From Nelumbo lutea (lineage: Eukaryota > Streptophyta > Magnoliopsida > Proteales > Nelumbonaceae): a stretch of DNA of 64,000 nucleotides. Below are positions 45,289 through 57,070 of this stretch, in pieces; positions within the stretch are counted from its first letter, which is position 1; each line of letters starts with the position of its first letter. The stretch is from positions 108,745,254 to 108,809,253 of the forward strand of contig JAKGHH010000002.1 in the NCBI GenBank assembly GCA_022828595.1, in the 5' to 3' direction. A program made the translations under genes and the position numbers. The notes beneath the pieces are model-generated. The model was not told the DNA's origin, searched no databases, and worked only from the letters and a program-made list of their open reading frames with translations.

Positions 45289-45612
45289 TGTTGAGTTGCG
45301 CCTAGTTGTTTTTTATTTTTATTTTAATTTATTTTGTTAGGAAGTTGTTGGGCTTTAGGCTCATTAGTTTATGTTTTTAAGTTGACTGTTCAGCTACAGT
45401 AGTAGTCGCTCTACTAAGGGCATCCTTGTAATATTTCATCATTTAAGTTAAGTATAAATATAACGAGGGGTTGGCAGTTAGGGTAAATTAAAGAATCCTG
45501 GTTGACTTCCTGTTCTTTTTTCCTTATCTTTTCTTTACTATTGAAATCTTTATCTTCCTCTTCTTTCCTTTCACAATAAATTTGACTAAATCTACAACCA
45601 GTGATTTCTACT
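45289..45612 (+). repeat. Copia element 2, 5' LTR
   Basis: Starts tgttgagttgcgcctag; contains the TATA-like agtataaatataac at 45450. Alignment with the 3' LTR extends to tact just before the primer-binding site; the exact last base is uncertain by one or two. Confidence 0.88.
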
Positions 45613-46068
45613 TGGTATCAGAGCAGGTCGAAGGTTCCTTGAGTTGTTTCTTCATGCAGTCCTAGATCGATTGATTGCATGGTGATTTAAGAGGTTCATC
45701 GAAGTTCTTAGGTAAACCCAGTTTTTGGATTTTTTGGTGGATCTGTGTGCCCTGTAGTTAGTCTAGGGTTTTTCATCAAAATCAGGAAAAACTAGAGAAA
45801 GAGGAAGAGTTATGTTTCTGTTGGACTCTTCAATTTTGACATAGGAAGTGGCACCCTAATTTTTTAGGGTTCCTTGGAGTTTTCTGTAAGGGGTGGTTCA
45901 AGTCTTGCCTGATTTGGAGGCTTCTAGAGAGAGTGGCTGCCTCTTCTCTCTCTTCCATAGAAAATATATATTTTATGGGAAGATAGTCTAGGACACCAGA
46001 AAAGTGTTGTTGGTTCCAGAAGGGTTCCTTGCATATTTCAGTTATTTTCTTTACATTTTTTGAGAAGC

Positions 46069-46960
46069 ATGGAGGGTCACGAAGTTGAAAATAAGCCTGG
46101 GAGTGAAATGGGATGAGTGGAAGGAGGTGTTGGAGACCTTTTAGGGACTGGGACCATTCCTATAGTTAGGTTGAATGATGTAAATTACTTAGAATGATTA
46201 GAATTTGCAAAGATGGCCATTGGTGCCTGTGGCAAATTAGGATATATCATTGGTGAAGAAGTGAAACCCGAAACTAGCAGCTCCCGATGGGTACTGGAGG
46301 ATTATATGGTGATGACTTGGTTGTGTAATTCCATGTTGCTCCATATAAGTGAAAATTTTTATGGGCAAATACAAGTAAGGAAATATAGGATGAGGTTGTA
46401 GAAACTTATTCACAGAGGGAGAATGTTGCTAGGGCTTATCAATTAATAAATCAGATTATTTCTACAAGGCAAGGAGATAGACATGTTGTAGCTTATTTTT
46501 CAGCCCTTAAAACCCTATGGCAGGAGATTGACTATTTAGAGACATTTGCTTGAGAAACCACTAAGGATGCAACTACCTGTTAGAAACATTTAGAGAAGTA
46601 TAGGGTGTTTGAATTTCTTGCTAGCCTTAACCTTGAGTATGATATTGCAAGACAACATCTTCTTTCTAGGGACAGTGTTACCCTCTCCTACGCATATGCC
46701 TTTATGTCAGGGGAGGAAAGCATGAGAGATATGGTGATGAAAAATCCTGTTTCTTATCAGTCTGACATGGTGAGTACTGTGAAACCTAAACAAAGTGGAG
46801 ATCGAGGTGGCAGTGAAATCAAGAAGGAAGATAAAAAAGATTTGATCTGTGACTATTGTAAGAAGCCAAAACATATAAAAGATATTTGATGGAAGCTTCA
46901 CCCACATCTTGTGCCGACTAGACTGAAAAATAAGAAGGTAAATGCACACATAGCAGTTAC
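46069..46960 (+). pseudogene. Copia element 2 gag
   Basis: ATG at 46069 (MEGHEVENKPGSEMG, then a stop). Later frames show FEFLASLNLEYDIARQ. The zinc knuckle reads CDYCKKPKHIKDI followed by TGA (46887-46889), so the last Cys codon of the CCHC motif has become a stop. Several other stops precede it. Confidence 0.8.
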
Positions 46961-47199
46961 TGGTGACATTCTGGCCCCTCCTACTACAACTGCTCTGGAG
47001 TCTGTTGTAGCTGTTGCAGTAAGGGCCGAACTTGAGAGGTATGGGCAACTTTTGAACCAGCGAGATACAACCAGTTCCAGTTCAGTAGCAAGTGGACAAC
47101 AAGGTACAGGTGGCACTGGTGGAATCCACTCTACTTTCTTTGCTCGCACTGGTAGTTCACACTTCACTGCAAATTATGTTTCTACTTTAGGTAAGGAGG

Positions 47200-48600
47200 G
47201 ACCTCCTTGGATTATAGATTGTGGAGCTTCAGAGCACATGACCCATAGCTCCACTATTTTTTTTTTCTTACCAGCTCTGTTCTGGCAGAGATAAGGTCTC
47301 CATAGCTGATGGATCTCATGTTCCTATTGCTGGGAAGGGATCTTCAAGATTAACGATTCTATTTGTCTACCCTCTGTCTTTCATGTTCCTAGATTTAGCA
47401 CTAATTTGTTATCTGTTAGTAGTTTGACTAAGAACCTGAACTGTTCAATAATTTTTTCTCCTAGTCGTTGTATTTTGCAGAATCTAGATTCAAAGAGGAC
47501 GATTGGGAGTGGTCATGAAGTGAATGAAATCTATCTCCTGGATGTACTTCCTCCTCATCAGAGTCATCATGTCAGTAGGGATAGTGAGTCAAGGTCTTTG
47601 GGTCAAATTATGCTTTGGCATAATTGTTTGGGCCATTTACCTTTTTCTTCTTTGAGTATTTTGTTTTCAAAACGTTTTGAGTCTATTAGTTTGTCAAGTT
47701 TGGAGTGTGAAGGTTGTTAACTTGGAAACATTGTAGACATTCATTTAAACCTAGTAATAAAAGGTGGTCTTCTTCTTTTGATGCTACTCATTCGGATGTG
47801 TGGGGTACTTACCATGTTCTGTTTATGGGAGGCTATTGATATTTTGTCTTATTTGTAGATGATTTATCACGATACTCTTGGATTTACTTGATGAGATCCT
47901 ACGATAAAGTACCATCCTTGGTGAGGCAATTTCATCAGGTGGTGTTAACATAGTTTGGAACAAGAATAAATGTGTTTAGGTCAAACAATGATAGGAAATA
48001 TTTTGAAAAACACCTTGCCTCATATCTGTTAGAATATGGTGTTGTCCATCAGAGCAGTTGTCCCATAATATAATAGTGTTGCAGAAAGGAAGAACAAACA
48101 CATTGTTGAGATTGCAAGAAGCATGATGATCACATTTACAGTTCCAGTTCGGTTTTGGGGTGATGCAATTCTCATAGTAGTATATCTGATTAACAGGGTG
48201 CCCTTTCATATAGTTGGATTCAACACCCCATTCAGTCTCATTTTTCCTGAGGGGGAGATGTTTCATATTCCTCTAAGGGTGTTTGGGTGTGTCTGCTTTG
48301 CACATATCCTTGGTCCTCACCGCTCAAAGCTTGATCCCAAGGCAAAGAAGTGTGTCTTCCTTGGATATGCAGAAAATCAGAAAGTATACTGTTGCTATGA
48401 TCTAGTCTCTGGGAGCCGGCATGTTACCATGGGTGTCACCTTTTTTGAATCCACATACTTTGTCTCAAAGAATCATTCTCAGGGGGAGTGTTTTGGGGGA
48501 AGTGAGCCAGCAGCCTATTCCTCTCCCATTTCCAGTCCCAATGTGCACTCTTGTGCTTGACCATCCTGTGTCACCTACCTTACCACTTTCTTTGCGTCCT
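47200..48600 (+). pseudogene. Copia element 2 protease and integrase
   Basis: The protease region reads PWIIDCGASEHMTH, with Cys in place of the Ser/Thr of the D(S/T)G active-site triad. The integrase includes [14 protein letters not shown] and LECEGC, decayed core pieces (ATHSDVWGT; FRSNNDRKYF where the second Asp is Asn), then VRFWGDAILIVVYLINRVPF and [11 protein letters not shown] in 48140-48310. Confidence 0.8.
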
Positions 48601-48899
48601 GCTTCTTAGCATTACTTACAACAAAGACTTCCCCAAGAGGTTGATTCCACTGAAGATGAACTCATATCACTTCCTGTCGATTCATTGGAGACTTCAGATT
48701 CGACTGACATGGATTTAGGTATTCCTTTTGGTCCCGTTACTGTTTTAGTTCCCATTGATTCTACTAACCCTATTACAGATAACCTTGATCCTCCTATTGC
48801 TATCAGAAAAGGAAAGAGAAAGTGTACTGCTCATTGTATTTCACAGTACTTATCCTACAATGGACTTTCTCTTTCCTACCGTGTTTTTCTTTCCCCTCT

Positions 48900-50390
48900 T
48901 GACTTAGTGTCTATACCCAAGGGTGTTAGTGAGGCTCTCTCCAAACCTGAGTGGAAGACAACTATGCAGGAAGAGATGGCAGCTTTGATTAAGAATCAGA
49001 CATTGGACATTGTGGATCTACTAGAAGGCAATGAGACAATTGGATGCAGATGGATTTACACAGTAAAATATAAGGCAGATGGAAGCATAGAAAGGTACAA
49101 GGCAAGACTTGTTGCAGAAGGGTACACACAGACCAATGGCATTGATTAGTTAGAGACTTTTGCACCAGTTGCAAATATGACATCTGTTCGGATACTTCTT
49201 TTTCTTGCTGCCTCATACTCTTTGTCATTGTTTCAACTTGATGTGAATACTGCTTTCCTAAATGGGGATCTACAAGAGGAAGTGTGTATGAATCTTCCTG
49301 CTGGCTTTTACAGTGATACTGAAAAGGGAAAGATATGCAGGCTTAAGAAGTCACTTTATGGTTTGAAACAATCTCCCAGATCATGATTTGACAGATTCAG
49401 AAAAGCTTTGATTGTTTTTGGCTACACTCAGACTCAATCCGATCACACTTTGTTTGTGAAGCGAAGGGGATCTTTGGTGTCAATCCTGATTGTTTATGTG
49501 GATGATATTGTTGTCATCGGGAATGATCTGAGTGAGATTGATGATCTGAAAAGGAACCTACATAAAGAATTTGAAATTAAGGATCTTGGAGAACTGAGAT
49601 ACTTCTTAGGCATTGAAGTTGCAAGATCAAAACATGGAATTTTTGTCTCTTAAAGGAAGTATGTCTTGGATATTCTTCAAGAGACAGGGAAGTTTGGAAC
49701 GAAGGCAATCAGTACCCCCATTGATCAGAACCATAGAATCAATGCATCAGAAGGTGAATCAGTAAAGGACATTGGGAGATATCAGAGACTTGTGGGTCGA
49801 CTACTATAATTGTGTATAACAAGACCAAACATTTCCTATGCAGTAAGTGTGGTAAGTCAATACATGCATGCTCCACGAGTCCAGCATTGAGAGATAGTTG
49901 ACAGGATTTTTGCTTATCTGAAGAGACACCCGGGTAGAGGCATATTGTTTACTGATCATGGATAGTTGAAATTAGAGGCTTATACAGATGCAGATTGGAC
50001 AGGACGCCTTGATGACAGGAGATCAATTTCAGGAGTGTGCACTCTTGTTGGGGGTAACCTTGTCTCGTGGAAGAATAAGAAACAAAAAGTGGTGGCAAGA
50101 TCAAGTGTTGAAACTAAATACAGGGCCATGGCACATGGAGTTTCAGAACGTCTTTGGATCCATTCCCTATTAGAAGAAATTGGTGTACAAGCAGAAGAAC
50201 CTATGATGTTATACTGTGATAAGCAGATAGCAATTAACATTGCCCATAACCTAGTCCAGCATGACTGGACTAAGCACATTGAAGTGGATAGACATTTTAT
50301 CAGAGAAAGAGTGATTTTTGGAGAAGTTTGTTTTTCATACATTGCTTCTGATATGTAGCTCGTTGATGTTCTCACAAAAGGTGTTGCAAA
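48900..50390 (+). pseudogene. Copia element 2 reverse transcriptase and RNase H
   Basis: Reverse transcriptase pieces: [39 protein letters not shown] and the intact catalytic loop IVYVDDIVVIGNDLSE (about 49490). Stops at 49147, 49384 and 49651 break it. RNase H shows LEAYTDADWTGRLDDRRSIS, RSSVETKYRAMAHG (usual Glu changed to Lys) and LYCDKQIAINIAHN (usual Asn of CDN changed to Lys). Confidence 0.82.
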
Positions 50391-50457
50391 GAACAAGCTA
50401 GAGCATGATCTACGCAAGTTGGGAATGTGTGACATTTACTCTCAACTTGAGGGGGAG

Positions 50458-50779
50458 TGTTGAGTTGGGCTAGTTGTTTTTTATTCTTATTTTAAGTTAT
50501 TTAGTTAGGAAGTTGTTGGGCTTTAGGCCCATTAGTTTATGCTTTTAAGTTGATTGTTCAGCTACATTGGTAACCGCCCTACTAAGGGCATGTTTGTAAT
50601 ACCTCATCCTTTAAGTTAAGTATAAATATAATGAGGGGTTGGCGGCTAGGGTAAATTAAAGAATCCTGATTGACTTCCTACTCTTTTCTCCTCTTTTCTT
50701 CTCTACTACTGAATCTTTATCTTCCTCCACTTTCCTTTCACAAGAAATTCGACTAAATCTACAATCAGTGATTTTTACT
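50458..50779 (+). repeat. Copia element 2, 3' LTR
   Basis: Starts tgttgagttgggctag directly after the polypurine tract and ends in the shared gatttttact. It differs from the 5' LTR by scattered single changes and small gaps, so this insertion has accumulated changes. Confidence 0.88.
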
Positions 50780-53700
50780 AAATGACTTTAATGTTATATT
50801 TTAAATTGAATATTTTTGTGTTAAAAAAATCTAATTTGATTTTATTGGGATTGGTTGACGGTGGATCCAAATTTGATTGAATTATAAATGGATGGATTAT
50901 AGATCATCCTTAATGGGATCGAATTGGTATTCCCACAAGCCGTTTGCACCCTAACATTCCAAGCTATTCCTTGACATATATGTGCTCTGCAGTATTTCCT
51001 AATTTATAATTTGCTTGTTTAATTGTTTTCAGAGGATCATGTTTCCTTTTTCTCCTTCCATGGGTATGCGTTTTTTATATAATTGTTCATTTGTTCTTTG
51101 CAGGTTGAACCCTTTCTGTTTTTGTGGCTCAGTTTGGAAGGAATACGAGTACAGATACATACAGTACAAAAACATACAAAATAATGGAAAATGCAAGATT
51201 TTGCGCTCTAGATATTTGTATTTTTACTCCTTCCAAACTGAGTCAACTTTCTTGTCCCATTAACAGCCCTGTGGCTTTACATCATTTTCATGGCTCCTCG
51301 GTTGTAAGTAAATTGTGGCTGAGAAGTGAGACCCTCCCCCGCTCGCAGATCAATGGCGTCCCCCAAACTACGGGTCTGATTTGACTGACATCTTAAGATG
51401 GTTTGGTTTCTGGGATTGGCTCAAAATAATGGCCTAATGAAGAAACGGGGTCCCCAAATAATTCCGTTGACTCAAGTTCTTGTTATTCAGTAGTTCTTTT
51501 CACTTGGGTCCCCATTTTCCTATCAACTTCATTTGAGTCTGGATTGAAAGATGCATCTGAGTTGACCAAAATATACAAGTTTTTGTTAGAGAGTTTGTCG
51601 GATCCATCTGATCCTGTAGAGGACTTGAAGAGAACGTGTGCACCTCTTTCATTTTTCTAGAATGGGGACCAAACCAAACACTGACTAGATTTGGGCCACA
51701 AGTAAAATAACAATGGCTACTCAGAGGGATCAGTTTAATCAGATAAGCTTTTACCCAAGTGGAGCATCTTTTGCAAATTCCTCTCTGTTTTAACTTGAAA
51801 AGAAGCTTCTCTACACTGAATAACCAGAGAGTTCTGATCTTCAAAAGTCAAAACATGAGAAGGGTGGACAGTCCCTGGATCCCAGCTTTAGTCTATTGAA
51901 TAGTCCTTTTCAAGTTCTCATCTCTTCAATGCCTTTAATGAAAAGATGGAAAAAGCCTCCAAAGTAACTCTTTTGATGCGTCTGGTCTCATTGGATTGCT
52001 GTTACTCGTGATTGCAGAGCTGCTATCACTTGATCCTTTTCCTTTTAGATAAAGGTCACCTCATGTACTCAGGAAGTTCATGAACGCCTCCTCATAAGTC
52101 ATTAACACATTGAACTGGAAGTTGTTTTCTCAACGATAAAACATGGTAGCAGAGCTGCTATCATGTGACGAGTCTTTACGAGGTAGAGACATGGTTGTAG
52201 TTCTGGGGAACCTATGACAGAAATATTAATGGCAGACTTGTTTCTTTCTTTCTTTCCTCTTTTTTATTCTCCAGATTGGCTTAAAACATATTATATTGCA
52301 TCTTCTGGTTGGATCATTCAGTGTGCTTTGCATAGTCTAGGAAACTTCCACTTGGGAACTTTTTTTTTTCTTTTCGGGAGGGGGGGGGGGGGCGGGTTGG
52401 CATCCTCTCTTCACATTGTTCATATAAGAAATCCTGGATCACAAAGCAATGTTTTATAACTACCGTTGGCATATGGCATGGACGGTCAGACCATTCGGCC
52501 TGGGTACTGTCCATGTAATTGGTTCTGTTTTACTTTAAACTTGGTCTCTGCCCAAAAAGCGTTGATTTGGTAAATGATTCATTGACTTGGGTGGTTGAAC
52601 TGTCGGATCCATTTAATGGTTTTGATTGTTTTTTTATTTTAATTTTTTGTTAAAACAGATTATCAGTTCAAACCAGACAGTCGAACCATCAACCCAGAAA
52701 CCCATAGCCAAAACGGTTCTGATGCTGGGGCAATACAAATTGTGATATTATACTTTAAACCTTAGCTAGAAATATGAACAATTGGCTAAAACTACAAAAT
52801 GTTGACATGGGTTATACATTTGGCTTGACAGTTCAGATTCACCATAGGATCCCATGGTAGAAACTAGGAACTATGGGAAAGCTACCTACCCTTTTTCTTC
52901 CTTGCGGAGGAATGATGAGCTAATCCAAACTGTCCCTCCACTAGGTAGGGGACCCTTGGATAGGTCTGTCAAATGGGTCCTGACAGAATAGGTCTGCATT
53001 GGAACTGGCTCTGCAAATTTATTTGTTGGGTCAGGTCTAGGCGTAAGGGCCCTACACTGATCCAGATCCGACCCATTGACAGCTCAAGCTCTGGATCGGC
53101 CTCTTGGCATAGGAACCTGTGGGGCCCCAGAAAAGTGAGATTTATTCTTTCTGACCATGTGAAGATTCTTGCCTTGAAAAGGGTTTGAGGGCTTAAATTA
53201 AGTGGGACGTGGGGCCACTCTGCCGAACCAATTTTCCACATTAAAGATTTTTTAGTCATTCAACCTTCTTCTCTGGACAACCAACTACTAGATCCACACC
53301 TTGTACACGCACACCTGCGGTGGGCACGTGAATGCACATGGAAAAAAGTGTAGAAAGAGAGAGGGAGAGAGATTACTTGACATAGCAGACAATTAAGAGT
53401 GTTCATAGTTCATACCATCTTTAATTGTATTTACCTCTTTATTTTGAAGTTTTATATCTTCTAAATATAATTCAATGTAAGAACTCCAACTAAACAAGTA
53501 TCATCTATCAGAGAGGAAAAGGCTTTATTTAAGCTTCTGTTAAAGAAGTTCATGCCATGACTATTTCCGTGAATAAAGGTTAGGCAGAGGAATTCCAGAA
53601 CTCTTTAGCCCTAACCTAATGATGATTAAAAACTAGTAGTTCATCTAGAAAAGCATATGAATCGACCTGATAGGGATAAAAGGTTCTTTAGAGTCTGTTT

Positions 53701-55320
53701 TGGAGGGTTCCTGATCATGTGTTGACTGAACCGCTTTGGAGAAGTTATTTGTCTAAAAAGTAGATTTTGTGGTTTATTTTCGACTTTCTAAGTTGTATTA
53801 AATATATAATTTTTCGATCACAATACAACCACAACACTACTAATATTGCTGACCTGAAGTCCTCCCAAACAGACACTTAGAGTTTGTTGTAGATGGACTA
53901 CCTCATATTTTTACCAAGTGAATGGATGACATGGTTAACTCTGACCACCCACCAAGCAAAAATTAATAACCAACCCAGTGTTGAGTGTTCCACCTTTTGT
54001 TAGTGCTTTCTACAAGTAACAATGGAATCGAAAGTTTCAATATTTTATATGTAACACGTGTCCAAACTTTGTAGGTTTTACTTTGACAACACGGAATGCT
54101 TTTCTATATATTCAAATTTGGACCACTAATAGAGGATAGAGACGAGATATGAGATCACTTTCACTTTCAACTTCAAACCAATTAGCCATTTGTTTTCTAC
54201 TCTCTGTCAAGGAAAGTTGTTGCCAATTCAGACCATTTTTCAAAATGGGATATCTGATTGGATTTGCCATATGTTCAACCCCACGGTTTATGTCAAATAT
54301 TATGGGTGTAATATAGGTGGGGCCAACCTAAGCCTGAAATTTTATAAAGATATGGAGAAGTTTCAACCATTGGATCCCAGTAGTGTGGTGGTTTGCTTTT
54401 TTGGGGTATTGCATCATTACCTTTTAATATATAAAAATGTTGAAATCTACTAACACCCCTAAAATAGCGGAGATCGGATTCTATCCTCACAAAATTGGTT
54501 CTAACACAGTCCTCACGACATTTACTATGTATGTTTTTATTCATGAGAAGATGTTTGAAGGGTTGTGAGAACTGTGTGAGGACGAAAATTGTGAGACACA
54601 CTACCCAAGTAGTGAAGCAAAAGATTGTTACTTGTTAGATCATTTAGAAAAGCTCCCCAAAGGGACAAATGAAATGAAATTCTCCTTCCAGTTGGGGATG
54701 CGTGGAAGTAATGTGCCAACAAACCCACCAATCCACTGATTTTGTCAAAGTTCATTTCAACTGGGTTCAATACTGAACCAAATTAGATCTGGGTGTCCAA
54801 TCCCAATACATAGTCTCCACTTTTGGCATTGACTGTCTTAGAGATGCAATTTTGCTCCATGGATTTGCCTTCGATAGTGGGACTCTCTGCCACATGGAGA
54901 TGGAGGAGAGAAATTGGAGTGTTGCAAATGATGCTGAACTTTTCAGGGCTCAGCTGCTGCAAACAGATTCTGGTCACGGGCCGGCCTAGCTCTTTTTGCT
55001 GACAGAGATGGTTGTGTCGTCTTTGTTAAGGCAGGCAACTAGGCAAAGCGTCATGGTTGCGTAGCTTCCACTCTTGTTAGTTCTTCCTTCCCCCAGTCCA
55101 TGTCGTCAGTCGTCACTACTGCTGCTGCAGCAGCCTGCAGCCTGCAGCCAGTAGTCTGTGGGTGTGTGTGACGAAAGCCTTTCAGTTTCGGATTGTGGAG
55201 AAACCGGTGCAGGAGGAATCATGGGCATGATAGCAACAGCATAGTGTATAGGGTCAATTTTTAAGATTTCAAAGGGGCCCACTCATCATCCCACAAATGC
55301 TGAAGCTCTGCCTGAGAATA
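50780..55320. other. Intergenic DNA, no gene recognised
   Basis: Open frames here are short and without motifs. Visible items are a repeat at 52470-52735 that recurs near 62560-62890, a G13 run at 52380-52392, a possible degraded inverted-repeat element at 52964-53085 (taggtctgtcaaatgg against gacccattgacagc), and a GC-richer stretch with ctgctgcagcagcctgcagc near 55115. Confidence 0.5.
52380..52392 (+). repeat. G13 homopolymer
   Basis: Thirteen G after a T-rich tract and gga. Such runs are often length-variable or mis-called. Confidence 0.9.
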
Positions 55321-55326
55321 ACCTCG

Positions 55327-55358
<32 letters not shown>
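55327..55358. repeat. (TAA)n microsatellite
   Basis: About ten taa units, followed by actagtgg and then strongly AT-rich DNA to about 55900. Confidence 0.92.
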
Positions 55359-55904
55359 TAGTGGAGTGACCCATATAAGGGCAAAACATGATGGTAAGTG
55401 ACTTGTCAAAGGTAAATTATTATATAGGAAAAAGTTTTTGTGAAAGATAATTTTTTAATTAAAATTTTATTGGAAAAAAGATCTATTTTAAATGAATAAA
55501 ATTTATGGATAATAATATATTTAATTTAATAAAATAAAATAATAAATAAATAATCATGACCATCGAGCAATAGAATGAAAGAGGGAGAGATAACTTTTGT
55601 CATTGTATTTTTGTTTTATATAGTAGAATAATTGTAAATAGTTGAATAATAATTAATTTATTTTAATAAATAAATAAATTTAGTAAAATAAATGAGATAA
55701 ATAGACAATCAAGTGAGAGAGTAAATTTATAAATATATACATGATTCTCTGTCTTACTTTCCTAGCAATAATAATTTGTTAGATTATTAAATTATTAACT
55801 AATTAAATAATTTAGTAAAATAAATATATAAATAAAGCTTTATGTATTATCAAAACAAGATTGGTAAAGGCTATCTCAAATTAATTAATTAATTAATTTA
55901 GTGT

Positions 55905-57070
55905 TGTTAATGGGTCGGGCTGAATTATCAGGCTACCGAGCCCATGAACAAGCTTAGCCTAGTTCTTGGCCCAGCATGGCCTAAGACTTGGCTTGCAAAC
56001 CAGCCCGGCCAGCGGCACGGCATAGGCCCATGTAGGTTTGGGCTAAAATAAACTTTTAAGATATTTTTTAACTTTGTTGTATATTTTTTAATTTATGTTA
56101 AAATTTTCCTTATTTTTTTCTTCAAAAATTTTAAAAAACATGGCTTAGCTTGGTTCGTGGCCCAACTTGGTCTAAGACTTGGCATGCGGACCAACTTGAC
56201 TCATGGCACAACACAGGCCCATGTGCGCTCAAGCCAAAATAAAAATTTAAGATTTTTTTTTTATTATTTTATTGTTTATTTTTTAATTTATGTTAAATTT
56301 TCATTATTTTTTTTCAAAAATTTTTAAAAACATGGCTCGAGCCATGTTCGTAGCCTGGCCTGGCCTAATACTTGGCCTGCAGACCAGCCCAGCCTATGGC
56401 ATGGCATGGGCCCGCGCAAGTTCTGGTCGTATATTATATACAATAATTATATAATATATTAATTATATAATTTTGTTTTCAATTTTATTATATCATTTCA
56501 TTTATTATTGCATATATAAACAATTGTACACATCAAAATTCATATAAAATAAAATTTTAAGATCTTTTTTAATTTTTATCTATTTGTTTTAATTTATGTT
56601 AAATGTTTCATTATTATTTTCAAAATTTTTGAAAAACATGGTTTAGCCCGATTCATGGCCCGGCCTAACCTAAGACTTGGCCTGTGACATGGCACGGGCC
56701 TGCATGGGTTCGAGTTGTATATTATATACAATAATTATATAATATATAAATTTATTTTCAATTTGATTATGTTATTTCATTTTATTATTGCATATATAGA
56801 CAATTGTATACATCTAAATACACATAAAATAAAATTTTAAGATTTTTTTAATTAATTAATTTATTTTAGTTTATGTAAACTTTTTCATTATTTTTGCAAA
56901 TTTTTTAAAAACATGGATTAGCTTGGTTTGTGGCATGGCTTGGCCTAAGAGTAGGCCCACAGACTAGCTTGTCTCACGACATGACACAGGCCCATGCGGC
57001 CGTGTGAGCTTGGGCCGAGGATTGTGCTGAGCCGACCCCCTAAAATATCCCAGGGGAGGGAAGCACGATC
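55905..57070. repeat. Array of five GC-rich cassettes separated by AT-rich spacers
   Basis: Related cassettes of about 100-120 bp start near 55947, 56139, 56331, 56637 and 56912. Four begin catggnttagcttggttcg-like sequence and contain cctaagacttggcctg and ggcacgggcccatg. Between them are spacers ending ttttaaaaa. Intervals are about 192, 192, 306 and 275 bp. The left margin is gggtcgggctgaa and the right margin tgacatgacccga, so it may be one transposon with amplified interior. Confidence 0.75.

Larger units (their letters stand above)
45289..50779 (+). mobile_element. Full-length Ty1/copia element 2, decayed, about 1 kb downstream of the gene
   Basis: LTRs at 45289-45612 and 50458-50779 both start tgttgagttg and share their full length with scattered changes. 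The primer-binding site is tggtatcagagc (45613-45624) and the polypurine tract is gagggggag (50449-50457). Flanks aagtg (45284-45288) and aaatg (50780-50784) differ by one base and may be the target duplication. Gag, protease, integrase, reverse transcriptase and RNase H occur in order but with many stops and shifts. It is a different copia family from element 1. Confidence 0.92.

Noticed and set aside
51015..51384. Short open frames just after copia element 2
   Set aside because: No recognisable domain, skewed composition and no splice-compatible neighbours.
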